Positions 16,890 through 27,016 of a DNA stretch of 64,000 nucleotides are shown here, one piece after another. The notes beneath the pieces are model-generated. The model had not been told where the DNA came from. It saw only the letters and a program-made list of their open reading frames with translations, and searched no databases. Position numbers and translations under genes: made by a program. Every line of letters starts with the position of its first letter. The stretch's first letter is position 1. Source of the stretch: JAFECT01 sp963838235 (GTDB taxonomy: Bacteria; Pseudomonadota; Alphaproteobacteria; Caulobacterales; Caulobacteraceae); contig CAWIQJ010000002.1 in the NCBI GenBank assembly GCA_963838235.1, positions 520,052-584,051 of the forward strand, written 5' to 3'.

Positions 16890-19037
16890 GTGACCGATTC
16901 GCCCGCCCGAGGAGGTCGGCTGACTGTGGACGCTCGAGGCGCCCGGGATGCCCTTTTGCCCGCGACGGACGTGAAACCGCCGCGCCGGAGCGGATTTGAC
17001 CCTTGGTTTCTGGGCGCCGCCCTGGCCTTCGGCATCGCCCTGGTGGCGGCCGGCTACCCCGCCTTTCTGGCCGAGCCCAGCACCGGGCCGGGCCTGCTCT
17101 TGCTGTTCGGCCTGTCGGGCGTGGGGTTCCTCAGCCTGTTCGCCTTGCGGCCGGAGAGCGAGCGCAAGGCCGGCGGTGAGCTCGGCAACCTGATCGAAGC
17201 GCTGGAGGAGCCTGCGGCGGTCGCCGCCTCCGACGGCCGGATTCTCGCCTCCAACCGCGCCTGGCGCGAGATCGGCGGCAATGGCCCCCGCCTGCCGCGC
17301 GGCAAGTCGGCCCCGGCGATGTTCGCGGCCATGGCCGCCGCCCGCAACGGCCGCCCCGGCCGCGCCCTGCTGCGCCTCGGCGACCAGGAGTTCGAGACCA
17401 TGGTCTCGGCCATCGGTCCGGGCCGCTTTCTGGTGCGCGCCGCCGCCGAAGGCGTGCTGGCCGAGCCGCTGCTGCTGGCCTACACGCCCGAGCCCGTCCA
17501 GGCCGCAGCGCCCGTGGCGGAGGATCGCCATCGCAAGGACGCCTATGCGTCGGGCGCGCCGTTCGGCGCCGCCGCCGTCGATCACGACGATCCGTTCGAC
17601 GGCGCCATCATCCAGGCCAACGCCACGCTCGAGACCATGGCGCCCGAGCGCGCCAAGCCCGGCAAGCGCTTCGCCGAACTGTTCACCCACACCGGCGTCG
17701 AACATGCGCGCGCGAAGATCGCGGCCGGCGCGAACGGGCCGTTCGACGTCGAACTTGCGCTCGAGCCGCCGCACGCGGCGAAGCTCTACCTGTCGTGGGA
17801 CTCGGGCCGGCGGCTGGTCTACGTCATCGACGTCTCCGCCCAACGCCAGCTCGAAATGCAGATCGCCCAAGCAGGCAAGATGCAGGCGATCGGCCAGCTC
17901 GCCGGCGGCGTGGCGCACGACTTCAACAACCTCCTGACCGCGATCCAGCTGCGTCTCGACGTGCTGCTGCAGCGCCACCCCGTGGGCGATCCGTCCTACG
18001 GCGACCTGATGGAGACGCGCCAGCTCGGCGTGCGCGCCGCCGACCTGGTGCGCAACCTGCTGGCCTTCTCGCGCAAACAGACGGTGCAACGGCGCACCCT
18101 CGATCTCGGCGAACTGATCTCCGAGTTCGAAGTGATGTTGCGCCGCATGCTGCGCGAGGACACCAAGCTCGACACCGAGTACGGTCGCGACCTGCCCGGC
18201 GTGCGCGTCGACAAGAGCCAACTCGAAAACGCGGTGATGAACCTCGCGCTCAATGCGCGCGACGCGATGAAGGCCCAGGGCGGCGGCATGGTGCGGATCA
18301 AGACCGCCCGCGTCAGCGCAGCCGACGCGCGCGCCATGGGCTGGGCCGAGGCGCCCCGCGAGGGCGACTGCGCCCTGATCGAGGTGTCCGACACCGGGCC
18401 CGGCGTGCCCGCCGACCTGCGCAGCAAGATCTTCGAACCGTTCTTCACCACCAAGGCGTTGGGCGAAGGCACCGGCCTGGGCTTGGCGACCGTCTACGGC
18501 ATCGTCGAACAGGCCGAAGGGTCCGTGGTGCTGGAAGAGGCCAAGCCCGGCTACGGCGCCGTCTTCCGCATCTTCCTGCCCGCCTACGCCGCGCCCGCGG
18601 TCGAGGCGCCCGCGCCGGTCGTCGCCGGGTCCGCGCCGCCGCGCGCCGCCGCGCGCGATCTCTCTGGCGCCGGCAAGATCCTGTTCGTCGAGGACGAGGA
18701 CCGGGTGCGCGACATCGCCGCGCGCCTGCTGCGCGAACGCGGCTACGAGGTGATCGAGGCGTGCGACGGCGAAGAGGCGCTGGCGCTTGCGGAAGAGCAT
18801 TCCGGCGGCATCGACATGATGATTTCCGACGTGATCATGCCGGGTATGGACGGGCCGTCGCTGTTGAAACTGGCGCGCAAGTACCTGGGCGCCGCGCCGG
18901 TGATGTTCATCTCCGGCTACGCCGAAGCCGAGTTCTCCGACCTGCTGGAAGGCGAGGCCAACGTCTCCTTCCTGCCCAAGCCGCTCGACATCAAGACCCT
19001 GGCCGAGCGGGTGAAGGAAGAACTGCGCGCAGCCTAG
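16890..19037 (+). CDS. cckA: Cell-cycle hybrid histidine kinase CckA
   Basis: CckA phosphorylates CtrA and CpdR through ChpT and drives the Caulobacter-type cell cycle. The 715-residue protein has two N-terminal TM helices (residues about 34-53 and 62-83), a PAS-like region, the DHp helix with the phosphorylated His343 in GGVAHDFNNLLTAIQ, the ATPase motifs NAVMNLALNARDAM, DTGPGVP, FEPFFTTKALGEGTGLGLATVYG, and a C-terminal receiver domain with Asp647 in MMISDVIMPGMDG. The GTG at 16890 lies 10 bases after GGATAGGAG. Placement between flhB and recA matches Caulobacter. CtrA-like motifs in this window are presumably outputs of its phosphorelay. Confidence 0.95.
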   Translation: MTDSPARGGRLTVDARGARDALLPATDVKPPRRSGFDPWFLGAALAFGIALVAAGYPAFLAEPSTGPGLLLLFGLSGVGFLSLFALRPESERKAGGELGNLIEALEEPAAVAASDGRILASNRAWREIGGNGPRLPRGKSAPAMFAAMAAARNGRPGRALLRLGDQEFETMVSAIGPGRFLVRAAAEGVLAEPLLLAYTPEPVQAAAPVAEDRHRKDAYASGAPFGAAAVDHDDPFDGAIIQANATLETMAPERAKPGKRFAELFTHTGVEHARAKIAAGANGPFDVELALEPPHAAKLYLSWDSGRRLVYVIDVSAQRQLEMQIAQAGKMQAIGQLAGGVAHDFNNLLTAIQLRLDVLLQRHPVGDPSYGDLMETRQLGVRAADLVRNLLAFSRKQTVQRRTLDLGELISEFEVMLRRMLREDTKLDTEYGRDLPGVRVDKSQLENAVMNLALNARDAMKAQGGGMVRIKTARVSAADARAMGWAEAPREGDCALIEVSDTGPGVPADLRSKIFEPFFTTKALGEGTGLGLATVYGIVEQAEGSVVLEEAKPGYGAVFRIFLPAYAAPAVEAPAPVVAGSAPPRAAARDLSGAGKILFVEDEDRVRDIAARLLRERGYEVIEACDGEEALALAEEHSGGIDMMISDVIMPGMDGPSLLKLARKYLGAAPVMFISGYAEAEFSDLLEGEANVSFLPKPLDIKTLAERVKEELRAA

Positions 19038-19097
19038 CCTCGAGATTGCGCGTTAGGTCTTTGACGCCTACGTCATGTCGGCGTCGGAGGTCCTTCC

Positions 19098-19604
19098 GTG
19101 GATTTCAGAACCCTGTTTCTATCGCCCGCCGGCCGCGTGAACCGCGAGGATTTCTGGATCAGCTTGCTGATCCTCGCCGCCCTGGACCTTCTGGTGTTGC
19201 TGGTCCCGCTGGTGGGCTGGCTGGTGGTGCTGGCCTCGACCTATTGCTGGGTCTGTCTCTACATCAAGCGGCTGCACGACATGGGCAAGCCGGCGTGGCT
19301 GATCGCCATTCCCTACGGCGTGTGGCTGATCCCGGTCATCGCCGCGGTGGTGATGGGCGGCATGGCGGTCGTCAACGGCCTCCTCAACGGCGACGACAGC
19401 GGCACCAGCTTCTCGGTGCTGGCGGGCCTCGGCGGGTTCCTGACCGCCTGCGGCGTGACCTTCCTGGTCGGGGTCGCTTTCCTGCTGTGGATGGGCCTGA
19501 CGCCCGGGGACCCCAGCGACAATCGCTATGGCGCCCCGCTGCGGGCGCAGCCGGTCGCGCCGCCCGCGTCATCCGAACCGCCTGCCGAGCCGCCTGCGAC
19601 CTGA
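19098..19604 (+). CDS. DUF805 membrane protein
   Basis: A 168-residue inner membrane protein of the DUF805 (YhaH-like) family. It opens with LFLSPAGRVNREDFWIS, the typical F-x-GRxxRxxFW motif, followed by four TM helices and the conserved loop YIKRLHDMGKPAWL between helices 2 and 3. The C-terminus is a Pro/Ala tail. Function is unknown for the family. The GTG start lies about 9 bases after GTCGGAGG. It follows cckA by 60 bases and may be co-transcribed. Confidence 0.85.
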   Translation: MDFRTLFLSPAGRVNREDFWISLLILAALDLLVLLVPLVGWLVVLASTYCWVCLYIKRLHDMGKPAWLIAIPYGVWLIPVIAAVVMGGMAVVNGLLNGDDSGTSFSVLAGLGGFLTACGVTFLVGVAFLLWMGLTPGDPSDNRYGAPLRAQPVAPPASSEPPAEPPAT

Positions 19605-19752
19605 TCGCGGGGCCGGCCTTGCCTTGGCGCCGCAGCGGCGGCAGGGTCGCGGCCGACGGGGAAGGGCGGGGATTACGAAAGCTTAAGCCGCCGCGCCCTT
19701 GCGCCGCCTCCATGGCCGCGCAATGCCAAACCTAACCATCATCGAGGACATC

Positions 19753-21582
19753 ATGCTCGACCGTCGTCTGTTCCTGGCCGCCTCCGCCTCTGCTGCGGCG
19801 CTCATGCCCCGCGTCGCCTTCGCCGCCGTCGAATCCGTGGGCGATCCCGCCGAGGCGGCGAAGCTCGACGCGGTGCTCGACCGGATCTTCAAGGAGCAGT
19901 TGAAGGAATCGCCCCAGGGCATGACCAGCCTGGGCCTCGACACCGGCGAGGGCGCCTGGGCGCGCTCGCACCTGGACAATGAATCCCAGGCCCAGGTCGA
20001 TCGCTCGATCGGTTTGCAGCGCAAGTGGATGGCCGACCTGATGAGCGTCGACCGCGCCAAGCTCGCCGGCATGGCGGCGGTCAATTACGACACCATCAAG
20101 TTCGTGGGCGACGTCGGTCTCGACGGCGCCGAACACTTCAAATACGGCCAGTCGGGCTATCCGGCGCCCTATCTGTTGAGCCAGCTCTCCGGCGCCTATC
20201 AGGGCGTGCCGGACTTTCTCGACAGCCAGCACCCGATCGACAACGCCGCCGACGCCGAGGCCTATCTCTCGCGCCTCGGCGAGTTCGCCAAACAGATGAA
20301 CGACGAGACCGAACGCGCCAGGGCGGACGGTGCGGCCGGCGTGATCCCGCCCGACTTCGTCATCGACAAGACGCTGATCCAGATGAAGGCGCTGCGCGGC
20401 ACGCCGTCGGACAAGACCACCCTGGTGGACTCCATCGTGCGCCGCACCGGCGAGAAGCACATCGATGGCGACTGGCGCGCGCGCGCCAAGACGCTGGTGG
20501 ACGGACCGGTGTTCTCCGCCCTCGACGGCCAGATCGCGCTGTTGGAATCGTGGCGCCCGCATGCGGTGCACACCGCCGGGGTCGAACGCCTGCCGCACGG
20601 CGCGGCCTATTACGCCTTCGGCACGAAATACTACACGACCTCGGCCATGAGTCCGGACGAGATCCACAAGCTCGGTCTCGACCTGGTCGGTTCACTGTCG
20701 GCGGACGCGGACAAGATGTTCAAATCCCAGGGCATGAGCCAGGGCACGGTGGGCGCGCGCATGGCCGCCTTGTTCAAGGATCCGCGCTTCATCTATCCCA
20801 ACACCGACGAGGGCAAGGAGCAGCTGCTCGTCTACCTCAACAGCCTGGTGAAAATCGTCTCGGCCAAGCTGCCGCAGTATTTCGGCGCCTTGCCGAAAGC
20901 GGGCCTCGAGATCCGCCGCGTGCCCAAGGCGATCGAGGCCGGCGCGCCCGGCGGCTACTACAACGGCGGCACCTTGGACGGCTCGCGGCCGGGCGCCTAC
21001 TACATCAACCTGCGCGACACGGCGGAAGTGCCGAAGTGGACCCTGCCGACGCTGACCTATCACGAGGGGATTCCGGGCCACCACCTGCAGGGCACTCTGG
21101 CGCTCGAGGCGAAGGGCATTCCGATGCTGCGCAAGGTGGTCTGGTTCTCGGGCTACGGCGAAGGGTGGGCGCTCTATTCCGAACAGCTCGCCGACGAGAT
21201 GGGCATGTATGCCGACGATCCGTTCGGACGGCTGGGTTACCTGCACGACGCGATCTTCCGCGCAGTGCGCCTGGTCGTCGACAGCGGCATGCACGCCAAG
21301 GGCTGGAGCCGCGAACAGGCGATCAAGTACTACGTCGACGCCATCGGCGATCCCGAGACGGTCGCGACCACCGAGGTCGAGCGCTATTGCGTGTGGCCGG
21401 GCCAGGCCTGCAGCTACATGATCGGCAAGGTGACCTGGCTCAGGCTACGCGCCGCCGCCAGGGCCAAACTGGCCGACCGCTTCGACATCCGCCAGTTCCA
21501 CGACGCGGGCCTGCTCGCCGGCGCCATGCCGCTCGAGGTGCTGGAGCACCGGATCAACGACTGGACCGCGAGCGTCGCCTGA
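19753..21582 (+). CDS. DUF885 metallopeptidase-like protein, first copy
   Basis: A 609-residue exported protein. The N-terminus MLDRRLFLAASASAAALMPRVAFA carries a double-Arg leader, possibly Tat. The C-terminal half contains the zinc motif HEGIPGHH (His437), then FSGYGEGWALYSEQLADEMG with its Glu, and ARVVDSG-like RLVVDSGMHAKGWSREQAI, all hallmarks of the DUF885 family of predicted gluzincin carboxypeptidases. It probably degrades peptides in the periplasm. A paralogue lies 122 bases downstream with the same layout, so the pair arose by tandem duplication. ATG 19753 is chosen for the leader. Confidence 0.85.
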   Translation: MLDRRLFLAASASAAALMPRVAFAAVESVGDPAEAAKLDAVLDRIFKEQLKESPQGMTSLGLDTGEGAWARSHLDNESQAQVDRSIGLQRKWMADLMSVDRAKLAGMAAVNYDTIKFVGDVGLDGAEHFKYGQSGYPAPYLLSQLSGAYQGVPDFLDSQHPIDNAADAEAYLSRLGEFAKQMNDETERARADGAAGVIPPDFVIDKTLIQMKALRGTPSDKTTLVDSIVRRTGEKHIDGDWRARAKTLVDGPVFSALDGQIALLESWRPHAVHTAGVERLPHGAAYYAFGTKYYTTSAMSPDEIHKLGLDLVGSLSADADKMFKSQGMSQGTVGARMAALFKDPRFIYPNTDEGKEQLLVYLNSLVKIVSAKLPQYFGALPKAGLEIRRVPKAIEAGAPGGYYNGGTLDGSRPGAYYINLRDTAEVPKWTLPTLTYHEGIPGHHLQGTLALEAKGIPMLRKVVWFSGYGEGWALYSEQLADEMGMYADDPFGRLGYLHDAIFRAVRLVVDSGMHAKGWSREQAIKYYVDAIGDPETVATTEVERYCVWPGQACSYMIGKVTWLRLRAAARAKLADRFDIRQFHDAGLLAGAMPLEVLEHRINDWTASVA

Positions 21583-21704
21583 GATTCCCGAAGCCTAGGG
21601 TCTAGGGCCGCAGAACCTCGCTCCGGAGCGGATTTCGCTTGCAATTCCGCCTCTGGCGCGTGCCTATTCCCCCTGGAATTTTTGGCCCCCGTAAGGAAGT
21701 CCGC

Positions 21705-23556
21705 ATGCTCGATCGTCGCAGGTTGCTGGCCGGAGGCGCCGGCCTGGCCGCCCTGGGCTTCGCCCCCCAGGGGGCGCAGGCCCAGACCGTCTCGGAGATG
21801 GCGGACGGTCAGCTCAACATCGTGCTCACGCGCCAGTTCAACCACGGCGTCGAGACCCACCCCGAGCGCGCCACCGCGCTCGGCCTCGACAAGGGTCCGC
21901 TGGCGAAACTGCGCTCGAAGCTCGACGACTATTCGCTCGAAGCCGCCGACAAGGAGCGCAACGACACCGTCGAGAACCTGAACTCACTGAAGCTCTTCAA
22001 TCGCGATGAGCTCTCCAACACTTTTTCGCTCAGCTATGACATCGAGCTGTTCCGCCTCGAACTCGCCCAGGACGCGGAGCACCGTTTCCCGTACGGCTCC
22101 ATCGGCGGCCGCACGGCGCCCTATGTGCTGAGCCAGCTCACCGGCGCCTACTATACGGTCCCGGATTTCCTCGCGAAGGACCACAAGATCGACACCCGCG
22201 AGGACGTCGACACCTACCTCGCGCGGCTGAAGGCCTTCGCGGTCGCGCTCGACCAGCAGACGACCTATTTCAATCACGACGTCGGCCTGGGCGTGACGCC
22301 GCCCGACTTCATCGTCGCCGAGACGATCGGCAATCTGAAAAAGCTCGCCGACGCGTCCGCCTCGTCGAGCGTGCTGGTGCGCAGTGTCGCCGACCGCGCC
22401 AAGGCGAAGGGCCTGGCCGATCCGGAAGGCCAGGCGGCGCAGATCTTCAGCGGCGAGGTGGTTCCCGCGCTCGCGCGCCAGATCGCAGCACTGCAGGCGG
22501 TTGCGCCGCGCGCGGTGCACGACGCCGGTTGCTGGCGGCTGCCCGACGGCGACAACTACTACGAAGAGGCGCTACTGGCGGCCACCACCTTGAAGGTGAC
22601 CGGCGACGACATCCACACCATCGGCCTGAAGCAGGTGAAGGACCTGCAGGCCGTGCTCGAACCCTTGCTGCAGGAACAGGGCCTGACCACCGGCACGGTG
22701 GGCGCGCGCATTGCGCACCTGAGCAGCGATCCGAAGTCGCTCTACCCCAACACCGACGAAGGCAAGGCGCAGGTCATCGCCTATCTGAATTCGCTGGTGG
22801 CGGGGATCACGCCGAAGCTGTCGCGCGTGTTCATGGACATACCGGCGGCGAAGCTCGGAGATTCGCCGTGTGCCGGCCTATATCGAAGCCGGCGCGCCGC
22901 TCGGCTATTACAACGCCGCCCCGCTCGACGGTTCGCGACCGGGCGCCTACTATATCAATCTGCAGGACACGGCGAACTGGCCCAAGTGGGGCCTGCCGAC
23001 GCTGACCTATCACGAGGGCATTCCGGGGCATCACTTTCAGATCTCGCTGGTGCGTGAGGAGAAAGACCTGCCGGACTTCCGCAAGACCCAAGGCTTCCCG
23101 GTCTACAACGAAGGCTGGGCGCTCTACGCCGAACAGCTCGCGGGCGAAATCGGCGCGTATGGCGACGACGCCGACGGCAAGCTCGGCCAGATCGGCCTGT
23201 ACCAGAGCCTGCTGTTCCGCGCCTGCCGCCTGGTGGTGGACTCCGGCGTGCACGCCAAACGCTGGACGCGCGAACAGGGCATCCAGTACCTCATCGACAA
23301 CTGCGGACGCACCAAGGGCGCGGCGACCAACGAGGTCGAACGCTATGCGGCGTGGCCGGGCCAGGCCTGCAGCTACAAGATCGGCCACGCGGTGATCACG
23401 GCCATGCGCGAGAAGGCCAAGACAGACCTGGGCGCCGGTTTCAGCCTGAAGGGCTTCCACAAGGCGGTGCTGAAGGGCGGCTCCATGCCGCTCAGTCTGC
23501 TGGAAAAACAGGTCGATGCGTGGAGCCAAAGGCGCGCGCTCGGCGTGCCGGACTGA
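21705..23556 (+). CDS. DUF885 metallopeptidase-like protein, second copy (one inserted base at ~22857)
   Basis: A paralogue of the preceding gene with a Tat-like leader (MLDRRRLLAGGAGLAALGFAPQGAQAQ is one unit; the twin Arg is in DRRRLL). The frame breaks in AAKLGDSPCAG. Removing one G from CTCGGAGATTCG gives LEIRRVPAYIEAGAPLGYYN, which matches the first copy's LEIRRVPKAIEAGAPGGYYN exactly at that point. The catalytic region, with HEGIPGHHFQ and YNEGWALYAEQL, is intact after the shift. The span is 3n+1. The alignment to its own paralogue makes this the best-documented indel in the window. Function as for the first copy. Confidence 0.82.
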
Positions 23557-23659
23557 CGCTCCCGTTTCGGGCGAAACCCACTCTCGCGGACGGACGCCTG
23601 CGCTGGACCTCGGACGCGGCGCGCGGGATGGTCGGCGCTCGACTGTAGGGGAGGGAACA

Positions 23660-23863
23660 ATGAAACGCTTGCTGCAGATCGTGGGCGTCCTGGTCGTGAT
23701 CATGGGCGCGATCTGGATTCTTCAGGGCATGAGCTTGATTCCGCCGGGCAATATCCTGGCGCGCAGCTTCATGATGGGCCAGCGCCAGTGGGCGCTCTAC
23801 GGCGGCGTCGCCGTGGTCGTGGGCCTGGCCATGGTCTTCTTCGGCGGGCGCAGCAAGGCCTGA
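23660..23863 (+). CDS. Small two-TM membrane protein
   Basis: A 67-residue protein with two hydrophobic helices: LLQIVGVLVVIMGAIWILQG and YGGVAVVVGLAMVFFGG, joined by a short loop with MMGQRQW. This pattern resembles small DUF3185-like inner membrane proteins. A GGGAGGG ribosome site precedes the ATG. The stop lies six bases before the next start, so the two are probably co-transcribed. No function can be assigned. Confidence 0.7.
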   Translation: MKRLLQIVGVLVVIMGAIWILQGMSLIPPGNILARSFMMGQRQWALYGGVAVVVGLAMVFFGGRSKA

Positions 23864-23868
23864 GAGCG

Positions 23869-24329
23869 GTGGCGGGGAAGCGGCCGCTGTGGCGCTGTAA
23901 GGCCTGCGATCGGGCCTTCGCCAACCGCAACCAGTCGCATGCCTGCGGCAAGGCGGACCTCGAGCATCATTTCGACGGCAAGCCGCCCGAGATCCGCGCC
24001 ATCTTCGACGCCTTTCTCGCGCGCCTCGAAGCCTTGGGGCCGGTGACGGTGCTGCCGCAGAAGACGCGCATCGCGTTTCAGACACGCATGTCCTTCGCCC
24101 AGCTCACGCCGCGCCGCCGCTGGGTCGACGGTCATCTGGTCCTGGCGGAGCGCTGCGAGCATCCGCTGTTTCGGCGCATCACCTGATCAGCCCGCGCAAC
24201 CTCGTGCACGAGTTTCGCCTGACCTCGCCGCGCGACGCGGGCGGGGCGCTGCTTCCGTTCCTGCGCAAGGCCTATGCCGTGGGTGACCAGAAACATCTCG
24301 AGCGCCCATTGCGGCGCGGCGCGCCCTAG
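23869..24329 (+). CDS. DUF5655-like protein, one lost base at ~24183
   Basis: Starts at GTG 23869 (VAGKRPLWRCKACDRAF). It contains a zinc-ribbon-like start (CKAC...NQSHAC), DLEHHFDGKPPEIRAIFDAFLARL, and the family block GPVTVLPQKTRIAFQTRMSFAQL. The ORF stops at RRIT, but adding one C to ATCACCTGATC restores LISPRNLVHEFRLTSPRDAGG and AYAVGDQKHL, as expected for DUF5655 proteins, ending at 24329. The break is therefore a single-base loss in a C run. Function is unknown; family members are small cytoplasmic proteins. Confidence 0.7.
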
Positions 24330-24361
24330 GCTCTTCTGACCGCGGCAAGGGAGGAAGGGTC

Positions 24362-25405
24362 ATGCGGACCAGGACCATCGGCGGACTGGCGTGGATGCTG
24401 ATCGGGCTCGCGGGCGCGGCGGCGGCGCAGGGCAAGCCCGACGCCGGCCCGCAGACCTATGCGCTGCACGCGACGCCCGAGACCGTCGCCTGGGGCAACT
24501 ACGATTCCAAACATCCGCCGGCGCTGCATGTGAAGTCGGGCGATACCGTAGTGTTCGACACCGTGCTCACCTCCAGCCCCGCCGCGCTCGAAAAGGGCGG
24601 CGTGAAGCCCGAAGACGTCGAGCCCAGCCTGCGCCTGCTCTACGACAAGGTCACTGACCGCGGTCCCGGCGGCCATATTCTCACCGGCCCGGTCTATGTC
24701 GACGGCGCCGAACCCGGCGACACCCTGGAAATCCACATCGACCGCATCGATCTGGCCATCCCCTACGCCTATAACGGCTTCCGCTACGGCCTCGGCATTC
24801 TCAGCGAAGACTTTCCCTACGCGCGGATGAAGATCATCCCGCTCGACCGCGCGCGCATGGTCGCGCACTTCGCCCCGGGCGTGGACGTGCCGCTGCATCC
24901 GTTCTTCGGCAGCATGGGCGTGGCCCCGCCGGCCGACATCGGCCGTTACAACTCCACGCCCCCGACCTTCATCGGCGGCAATATGGACAACAAGGAGCTG
25001 GTCGCCGGCACGACGCTCTATCTGCCGGTGTTTGTGAAGGGCGCGCTGTTCGAGATCGGCGACGGCCATGCGGGCCAGGGCAATGGCGAAGTGGACGTCA
25101 CCGCTATGGAGACTTCGCTGGTCGGCCACATCCGCTTCGTGGTGCGCAAGGACCTGCACATCAAATACCCGCGTGCAGAGACGCCGACGCATTACATCGC
25201 CATGGGCTACGACGACGACCTGTCGATCGCAGCGCACAAGGCCGTGCGCGAGATGGTCGACTTTCTCGTGAGCGAAAAGGGCCTGTCCCGCGACGACGCC
25301 TATATGCTGACCAGCGTCGCCGGCGACCTCGACGTCACCGAGGTGGTGGACCGCAACAAGGGGGCCCACGTGATGATGCCCAAGGCTGTGTTTTTGGGGA
25401 AATAG
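24362..25405 (+). CDS. Exported acetamidase/formamidase-like protein
   Basis: A 347-residue protein of the FmdA/AmdA family, zinc-dependent amidases that hydrolyse formamide or acetamide. It has a signal peptide (MRTRTIGGLAWMLIGLAGAAAAQ), unlike classical cytoplasmic members. Family motifs are present: VKSGDTVVFDT, GHILTGPVYVDGAEPGDTLEIHI, GGNMDNKELVAGTTLYLPVFVKGALFEIGDGHAGQGNGEV (GDxHAxQGDGE-type). The last part also contains the expected SVAGDLDVTEVVD. Substrate is not predictable. A GGGAGGAAGG ribosome site precedes the start; the next gene follows 12 bases later. Confidence 0.85.
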   Translation: MRTRTIGGLAWMLIGLAGAAAAQGKPDAGPQTYALHATPETVAWGNYDSKHPPALHVKSGDTVVFDTVLTSSPAALEKGGVKPEDVEPSLRLLYDKVTDRGPGGHILTGPVYVDGAEPGDTLEIHIDRIDLAIPYAYNGFRYGLGILSEDFPYARMKIIPLDRARMVAHFAPGVDVPLHPFFGSMGVAPPADIGRYNSTPPTFIGGNMDNKELVAGTTLYLPVFVKGALFEIGDGHAGQGNGEVDVTAMETSLVGHIRFVVRKDLHIKYPRAETPTHYIAMGYDDDLSIAAHKAVREMVDFLVSEKGLSRDDAYMLTSVAGDLDVTEVVDRNKGAHVMMPKAVFLGK

Positions 25406-25417
25406 GAGAGGGCGGCG

Positions 25418-25741
25418 ATGCTGGTCGCGATCCTGGCGCTGATGCTCTCCGGCGGAGACGGGGCGTCGCCCGGTCCGGTGCGCGTGTGCAACGCCATGCA
25501 GGTCGCGCTCGACGGCGTGCGCTTCGAGGCGGCGCCCGGCGGCGCGAATGTGACGGTCGATGCGAGTCTGAAACCGGACGCCTGCGTCGATGCCCCGTCG
25601 ATGGCGCCGGGAGACTATACCCTGCGCTTCATTGAACATGGTCCCAACGGCGAGACTGCGATGTGCGCACGCCGGGTCACAGTGAAGGCCGGCGACACGG
25701 TGCGGATCAGCCCCGACGACGGCGCTCTGTGTGTGCTTTGA
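25418..25741 (+). CDS. Small secreted hypothetical protein
   Basis: 107 residues, with a short hydrophobic N-terminus (MLVAILALMLSG) and four cysteines (VCNAM, DACVDA, AMCARR, ALCVL) that could form two disulfides. The rest is beta-rich (VALDGVRFEA, DYTLRFIEHG, VTVKAGDTVRIS). It follows the amidase gene by 12 bases and may be co-transcribed. No family recognised. Confidence 0.55.
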   Translation: MLVAILALMLSGGDGASPGPVRVCNAMQVALDGVRFEAAPGGANVTVDASLKPDACVDAPSMAPGDYTLRFIEHGPNGETAMCARRVTVKAGDTVRISPDDGALCVL

Positions 25742-25757
25742 AGATGGAACGTGATTG

Positions 25758-26044
25758 ATGGCTGCGCCCTTGACCATGGAGCACAAGGCGGCGGCGATCC
25801 TCAACGCCGTCATGTGCTTTGCCCTGGCCTTGGGTTGCTTGTCGTTGAGCATTTTCGCGTTTCGCGACCTGCTCATCCGCCTAGCCGCCATTCCGCTCGC
25901 CGAACGATCTCTTGAGTTGTTCTTTCACTTCGGCCCGCTCACGAATGATTTCGGAGGGGGATCAATTTACTCGCAGGTGCGGCCTTCTTCGTCGTTGTCA
26001 GCTACCGGACGTTTCGCTCCGCTATTCCGGCCACACGCCACTAG
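25758..26044 (+). CDS. Small membrane protein, frame broken in a G run near 25955
   Basis: The N-terminus has a TM helix (AILNAVMCFALALGCLSLSIFAF). The frame as given runs on to 26078 with an unlikely sequence. Adding one G to the run in GGAGGGGGATC gives GINLLAGAAFFVVVSYRTFRSA, a convincing second TM helix, and a stop at 26044. The product would be about 96 residues with two TM segments. No family recognised. Confidence 0.5.
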
Positions 26045-26133
26045 CCATGCCGACAAACGGCCGCAGGGTGTAGTTTGAGTTAGCGCTCTCTACGGTCTAG
26101 GGTCTCGTGAGGTTCTGTCGGGGGGACGTGACC

Positions 26134-26946
26134 ATGACATCAATGAAATCCTGGCTGCGCGCAGCCTGCGCGGCGGCGGCGATGGGGTTGGCCGCGACGG
26201 CTGCTCAGGCGCAAACGGTGAAGGCCGCGGACGGTCCGGTGTTGATCGTGGAGGGAGACGCCCAGCTGGAGCACGCGCCGGACTGGGCGCTGCTCTCCAT
26301 CACCCTGAGGGGCGAGGGCAAGACGCAGGTGGACGCGGTCGCCGCCATGTCCGCTCTACGGGACCGGGTGGAAAGTGATCTGGCGAACCTGCCCAACGCT
26401 CCCGTTGTCGGGATCGGCACTGGCGCGCTCGATGTGGAGATCGTGCGTGGCAAGGATTGCGGATTGAATTCCGACGATGCGCCGATGCCCGACCATGCGG
26501 TTCTGTCGCAGGGCGTATGCGCGCCGATCGGCGCGGTGGCGAAGGTTGAGCTTCGACTGAAGATATCGCCGGCGACGAGGCTCGGCGAGGTGGCGGCCCA
26601 CACGGTCGCCGCGGGGGCCGAGCGGCCGGATGTCGTTGGTTCCGGCGTCACGGATATGGATGCGCTGAAACGCGAAGCGATGCGCCAGGCGCTCGCAGAG
26701 GCGCAGGGCAAGGCCGAGGCCATCGCGTCCGCCAGCGGACGTAAACTCGCCGCGGTTACGCAAATCGAAGACGGCTCGGCGCACGTCGAGGATGAGGATG
26801 TGCAGCGCCGGTACACCTATCACGACAAGGCCGTAAATGTTCGGCTCGAGAAGTTACCGCCGCCGCTGAAGGTACCGCCGCTGTCTCTCACCGCGCCGCC
26901 GGTTACGACGGAAGCCTCGGTGGCGGTGATCTATCAGCTGCAGTGA
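26134..26946 (+). CDS. SIMPL domain (DUF541) periplasmic protein
   Basis: A 270-residue exported protein with signal peptide MTSMKSWLRAACAAAAMGLAATAAQAQ. The SIMPL/DUF541 pattern is visible: VEGDAQLEHAPDWALLSITLRGEGKTQVDAVAAM at the start, and DALKREAMRQALAEAQGKAEAIASASGRKLAAVTQIED before the C-terminal strands. Members form oligomeric periplasmic or outer-surface assemblies with varied or unknown roles. ATG 26134 is used because the signal peptide starts there. It is the last gene before the recA promoter. Confidence 0.8.
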   Translation: MTSMKSWLRAACAAAAMGLAATAAQAQTVKAADGPVLIVEGDAQLEHAPDWALLSITLRGEGKTQVDAVAAMSALRDRVESDLANLPNAPVVGIGTGALDVEIVRGKDCGLNSDDAPMPDHAVLSQGVCAPIGAVAKVELRLKISPATRLGEVAAHTVAAGAERPDVVGSGVTDMDALKREAMRQALAEAQGKAEAIASASGRKLAAVTQIEDGSAHVEDEDVQRRYTYHDKAVNVRLEKLPPPLKVPPLSLTAPPVTTEASVAVIYQLQ

Positions 26947-27016
26947 GTTGAGTGGCTACCCTATCCGGGAGCTTCAGCACAACCTTTTGATTTTATTTGC
27001 AAAAATAAAATAAGCA

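Noticed and set aside
16557..18800. 747-residue minus-strand ORF
   Set aside because: Antisense shadow of cckA and the EF-hand gene.
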